Source: JAGOGN01 sp036652735
GTDB taxonomy: Bacteria; Bacillota; Clostridia; Lachnospirales; Lachnospiraceae
Assembly (NCBI GenBank): GCA_036652735.1
Contig: JAVVVI010000007.1
Location: 4,587-68,586, forward strand
Reading direction: 5' to 3'
Length of the DNA: 64,000 nt
Position numbers and translations under genes: made by a program. This document shows positions 62,212 through 64,000 of this stretch, piece by piece. The notes under the pieces were generated by a model. The model ran no database searches. It worked only from the letters and a program-made list of their open reading frames with translations, and was not told where the DNA came from. Each line of letters opens with the position of its first letter. Position 1 is the stretch's first letter.

Positions 62212-62856
62212 ATGAAGCTATTAATTACAGGATTTGAACCATTTGGCGGGGAGACTATGAATCCGGCCTACGAAGCAGTGAAATTACTGCCAAAATCAAT
62301 TAATGGAGCAGAAATTATTACCATGGAGATTCCTACCGTATTTGGAAAATGTGGAGAAGCAATTGAGAAAAAGATAATGGAACTTCATCCGGATGTGGTT
62401 CTGTGTGTAGGTCAGGCAGGAGGACGGAGTGCAATTACAGTAGAAAAAGTAGCAATTAATTACGCAGATGGCAGGATTGCAGACAATGATGGATATCAGC
62501 CAACAGGGGAGATAATTCAGCCGGATGGTGAGACGGCATATTTTGCAACCCTTCCCATTAAGGATATGGTAACCGGAATTTTGGCAGAAGGAATACCGGC
62601 AAATATCTCGTATTCAGCCGGTACCTATGTGTGCAACGATGTGATGTATCGTTTACTGTATTTACTTCATACAAAATATACCCAAATACGTGGAGGGTTT
62701 ATCCATGTACCCTTTGCACCACAGCAGGTAGCAGCAAGTGGAGGGAACTATCCATCTATGGAGATGACTACCATAGCAAGGGGACTGCAGGCAGCAATTG
62801 CGGTAATTGTCCGGGGAAAAGAGGACAGTGCAATTGCAATGGGAACCACGGAATAA
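62212..62856 (+). CDS. pcp: Pyrrolidone-carboxylate peptidase
   Basis: 214 residues, the normal length for peptidase family C15. Start ITGFEPFGGETMNPAYEAV; catalytic glutamate region VLCVGQAGGRSAITVEKVAIN; nucleophile Cys in SAGTYVCNDVMYRLLY; catalytic histidine in GFIHVPFAPQQ. It removes pyroglutamate from peptide N-termini in the cytoplasm. It converges with the butyrate kinase gene, seven bases apart. Confidence 0.94.
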   Translation: MKLLITGFEPFGGETMNPAYEAVKLLPKSINGAEIITMEIPTVFGKCGEAIEKKIMELHPDVVLCVGQAGGRSAITVEKVAINYADGRIADNDGYQPTGEIIQPDGETAYFATLPIKDMVTGILAEGIPANISYSAGTYVCNDVMYRLLYLLHTKYTQIRGGFIHVPFAPQQVAASGGNYPSMEMTTIARGLQAAIAVIVRGKEDSAIAMGTTE

Positions 62857-62862
62857 AATCTG

Positions 62863-63921
62863 TTATTGATATTCAGAAGCCGCTTCCCCACAGAGTACGC
62901 GGTAAGCACCCGCTGCAAGGGACTCCATTTCAGCTTCACCCGGGAGAATAATAATTGGAGCTATTTTACCCACATAGTTCTCAATCTCATGGCAGAGGCG
63001 CTTACTGTTGGCCATTCCACCGGTAAGAACAATGGCATCAACATTAAAATGCAAGACGGCGGCCATAGCACCAATGTCTTTACAGTGCTGGTAAACAAGA
63101 GCGTCGAATACCATCTTGGATTCCGGATCATTTTGTTCAAAAGCATTTTTTTCCACCGAAAGAAAATCTTTTGTGTGAAGGTAGGAGTATACACCTGCTT
63201 CCCCACCTAAGATTTTTTTTACTTCAGCCTTGGTTTTACCGGAGTAGCAAAGATTAATGACAGCATTAACCGGAAGGCTTCCGCCTCGATCCATGGAAAA
63301 GCTTCCTTCATCCTTTACATTGTAGACATCAATTGCTCTTCCTTTTTCGTGGGCTGCAACGGATACTCCGCCACCCATATGAACAACGATCATATTCAGA
63401 TCTTCGTATTTTTTCCCTAATTGGGCAGCAGCACGGCGTGCCATGCCTTTTTGGTTCAGTGCATGAAAGAAACTTTCACGGTTCATACCTTTGAAACCGG
63501 AAAGATGAGCAATATCAGACATTTCATCCACACAAACAGGATCTACAATAAAGGATGGAATACCCACAGAATCAGCCAGTTCCTTGGATAAAACAGCACC
63601 TAGGTTGGACGCGTGTTCACCATAAGGTGGGTTCTTAATATCCTCTAACATTCGGTCATTAATGCGATAAGTTCCGCTGGGAATATGGCGTAACAAACCA
63701 CCTCGTCCACATACAGCGGAAAAATCTTTTAATTCATAATTGGCAGCAGCAAGTGTCTTTAGAATCAGGTCTTTACGATAGTCTAATTGGTCCACAACAT
63801 GAGCAAATGGGGCAAGGTCTTGGGCCATATGATCAATACCGGCTTTAAAGAGTTCTGTTGTGTCTTCATAAACAGCAATCTTGGTAGAAGTTGCGCCTGG
63901 ATTAATAATTAGTAGTTTCAA
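62863..63921 (-). CDS. buk: Butyrate kinase
   Basis: 352 residues from TTG 63921, behind TAGGAGGTATTGAA; a longer reading from 63960 would include that site. The acetokinase-family motifs are present: LLIINPGATSTKIAVY, VVHMGGGVSVAAHEKGRAIDV, IVLTGGMANS. It makes butyrate and ATP from butyryl phosphate. The partner phosphotransbutyrylase gene is expected upstream, beyond the window. Together with malic enzyme it marks a fermenting butyrate producer. Confidence 0.92.
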   Translation of the reverse strand: MKLLIINPGATSTKIAVYEDTTELFKAGIDHMAQDLAPFAHVVDQLDYRKDLILKTLAAANYELKDFSAVCGRGGLLRHIPSGTYRINDRMLEDIKNPPYGEHASNLGAVLSKELADSVGIPSFIVDPVCVDEMSDIAHLSGFKGMNRESFFHALNQKGMARRAAAQLGKKYEDLNMIVVHMGGGVSVAAHEKGRAIDVYNVKDEGSFSMDRGGSLPVNAVINLCYSGKTKAEVKKILGGEAGVYSYLHTKDFLSVEKNAFEQNDPESKMVFDALVYQHCKDIGAMAAVLHFNVDAIVLTGGMANSKRLCHEIENYVGKIAPIIILPGEAEMESLAAGAYRVLCGEAASEYQ

Positions 63922-64000
63922 TTCAATACCTCCTAGTTGATAAATACGTAAGATAATCATAGCAAAAAAAAAGCAAATCTACAAGAAAAATACTTGCAAA

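Noticed and set aside
1..64000. Mobile elements, prophage, CRISPR or defence systems
   Set aside because: No transposase, integrase, repeat-spacer array or known defence gene is seen; all genes fit a chromosomal core.

Overview
The window is a 64 kb piece of a low-GC, Gram-positive, spore-forming anaerobe. Gene content and order point to Clostridia, most likely a Lachnospiraceae-type gut commensal. The evidence is a full set of sporulation genes (spoVG, yabP, yabQ, spoIIE, cotS, a ytvI-like gene, both spoVF subunits), AGGAGG-type ribosome sites with frequent TTG and GTG starts, an S-box before metK, a class I fumarase in two subunits beside malic enzyme, and butyrate kinase. Nothing looks like a prophage, an insertion sequence or a CRISPR array, and I found no tRNA or rRNA. 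This is core chromosome, so most of the new information lies between the genes.

Layout. 1-4.9 kb: peptide ABC importer (solute-binding protein cut by the window edge, two permeases, two ATPases) and a small membrane protein. 4.9-8.8 kb: a two-component system divergent from an ABC transporter with fused ATPase and permease. 8.9-12.3 kb: YitT-type membrane protein, a Met/Cys-rich 40-residue reading frame with its own promoter and terminator, then metN-metI-metQ. 12.4-16.0 kb: EamA and MATE transporters and PRPP synthetase. 16.1-20 kb: primosome pair (DnaB/DnaD-like protein and DnaI-like loader), a cluster of DnaA boxes, and murC. 20-27.4 kb: spoVG, pth, mfd, a PrsA-like foldase and murA. 27.4-32 kb: HD-GYP phosphodiesterase divergent from riboswitch-controlled metK, then a second two-component system. 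32-42 kb: rluA-type synthase, ytvI-like gene, diguanylate cyclase, proS, cca, cotS, a PEGA lipoprotein and a phosphohexomutase.

42-49.6 kb carries hup-rqcP-yabP-yabQ-divIC-spoIIE-tilS-hpt-ftsH, the order known from Bacillus subtilis. spoVG-pth-mfd, which sits close to this block in Bacillus, is about 17 kb away here. 49.6-55.2 kb: a possible small RNA, a PAS-GGDEF protein, asparagine synthetase and the two dipicolinate synthase subunits. 55.3-58.8 kb: TSUP transporter, an ECF-type sigma factor with a putative anti-sigma and two membrane proteins, and a DUF134-NifX fusion. 59-64 kb: fumarase alpha and beta, malic enzyme, an HD hydrolase, pyroglutamyl peptidase and butyrate kinase.

The regulatory signals that deserve attention are these: a candidate methionine attenuator before metNIQ, whose MetN lacks the usual methionine-sensing domain; tandem DnaA-type boxes upstream of the primosome genes; a C-rich hairpin RNA after ftsH; sigma-K-like promoters shared by asnB and spoVFA; the 21-bp-spaced spoIIE promoter; and a 15-bp palindrome joining the promoters of metK and the HD-GYP gene. 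All of these come from reading the sequence and none was tested.
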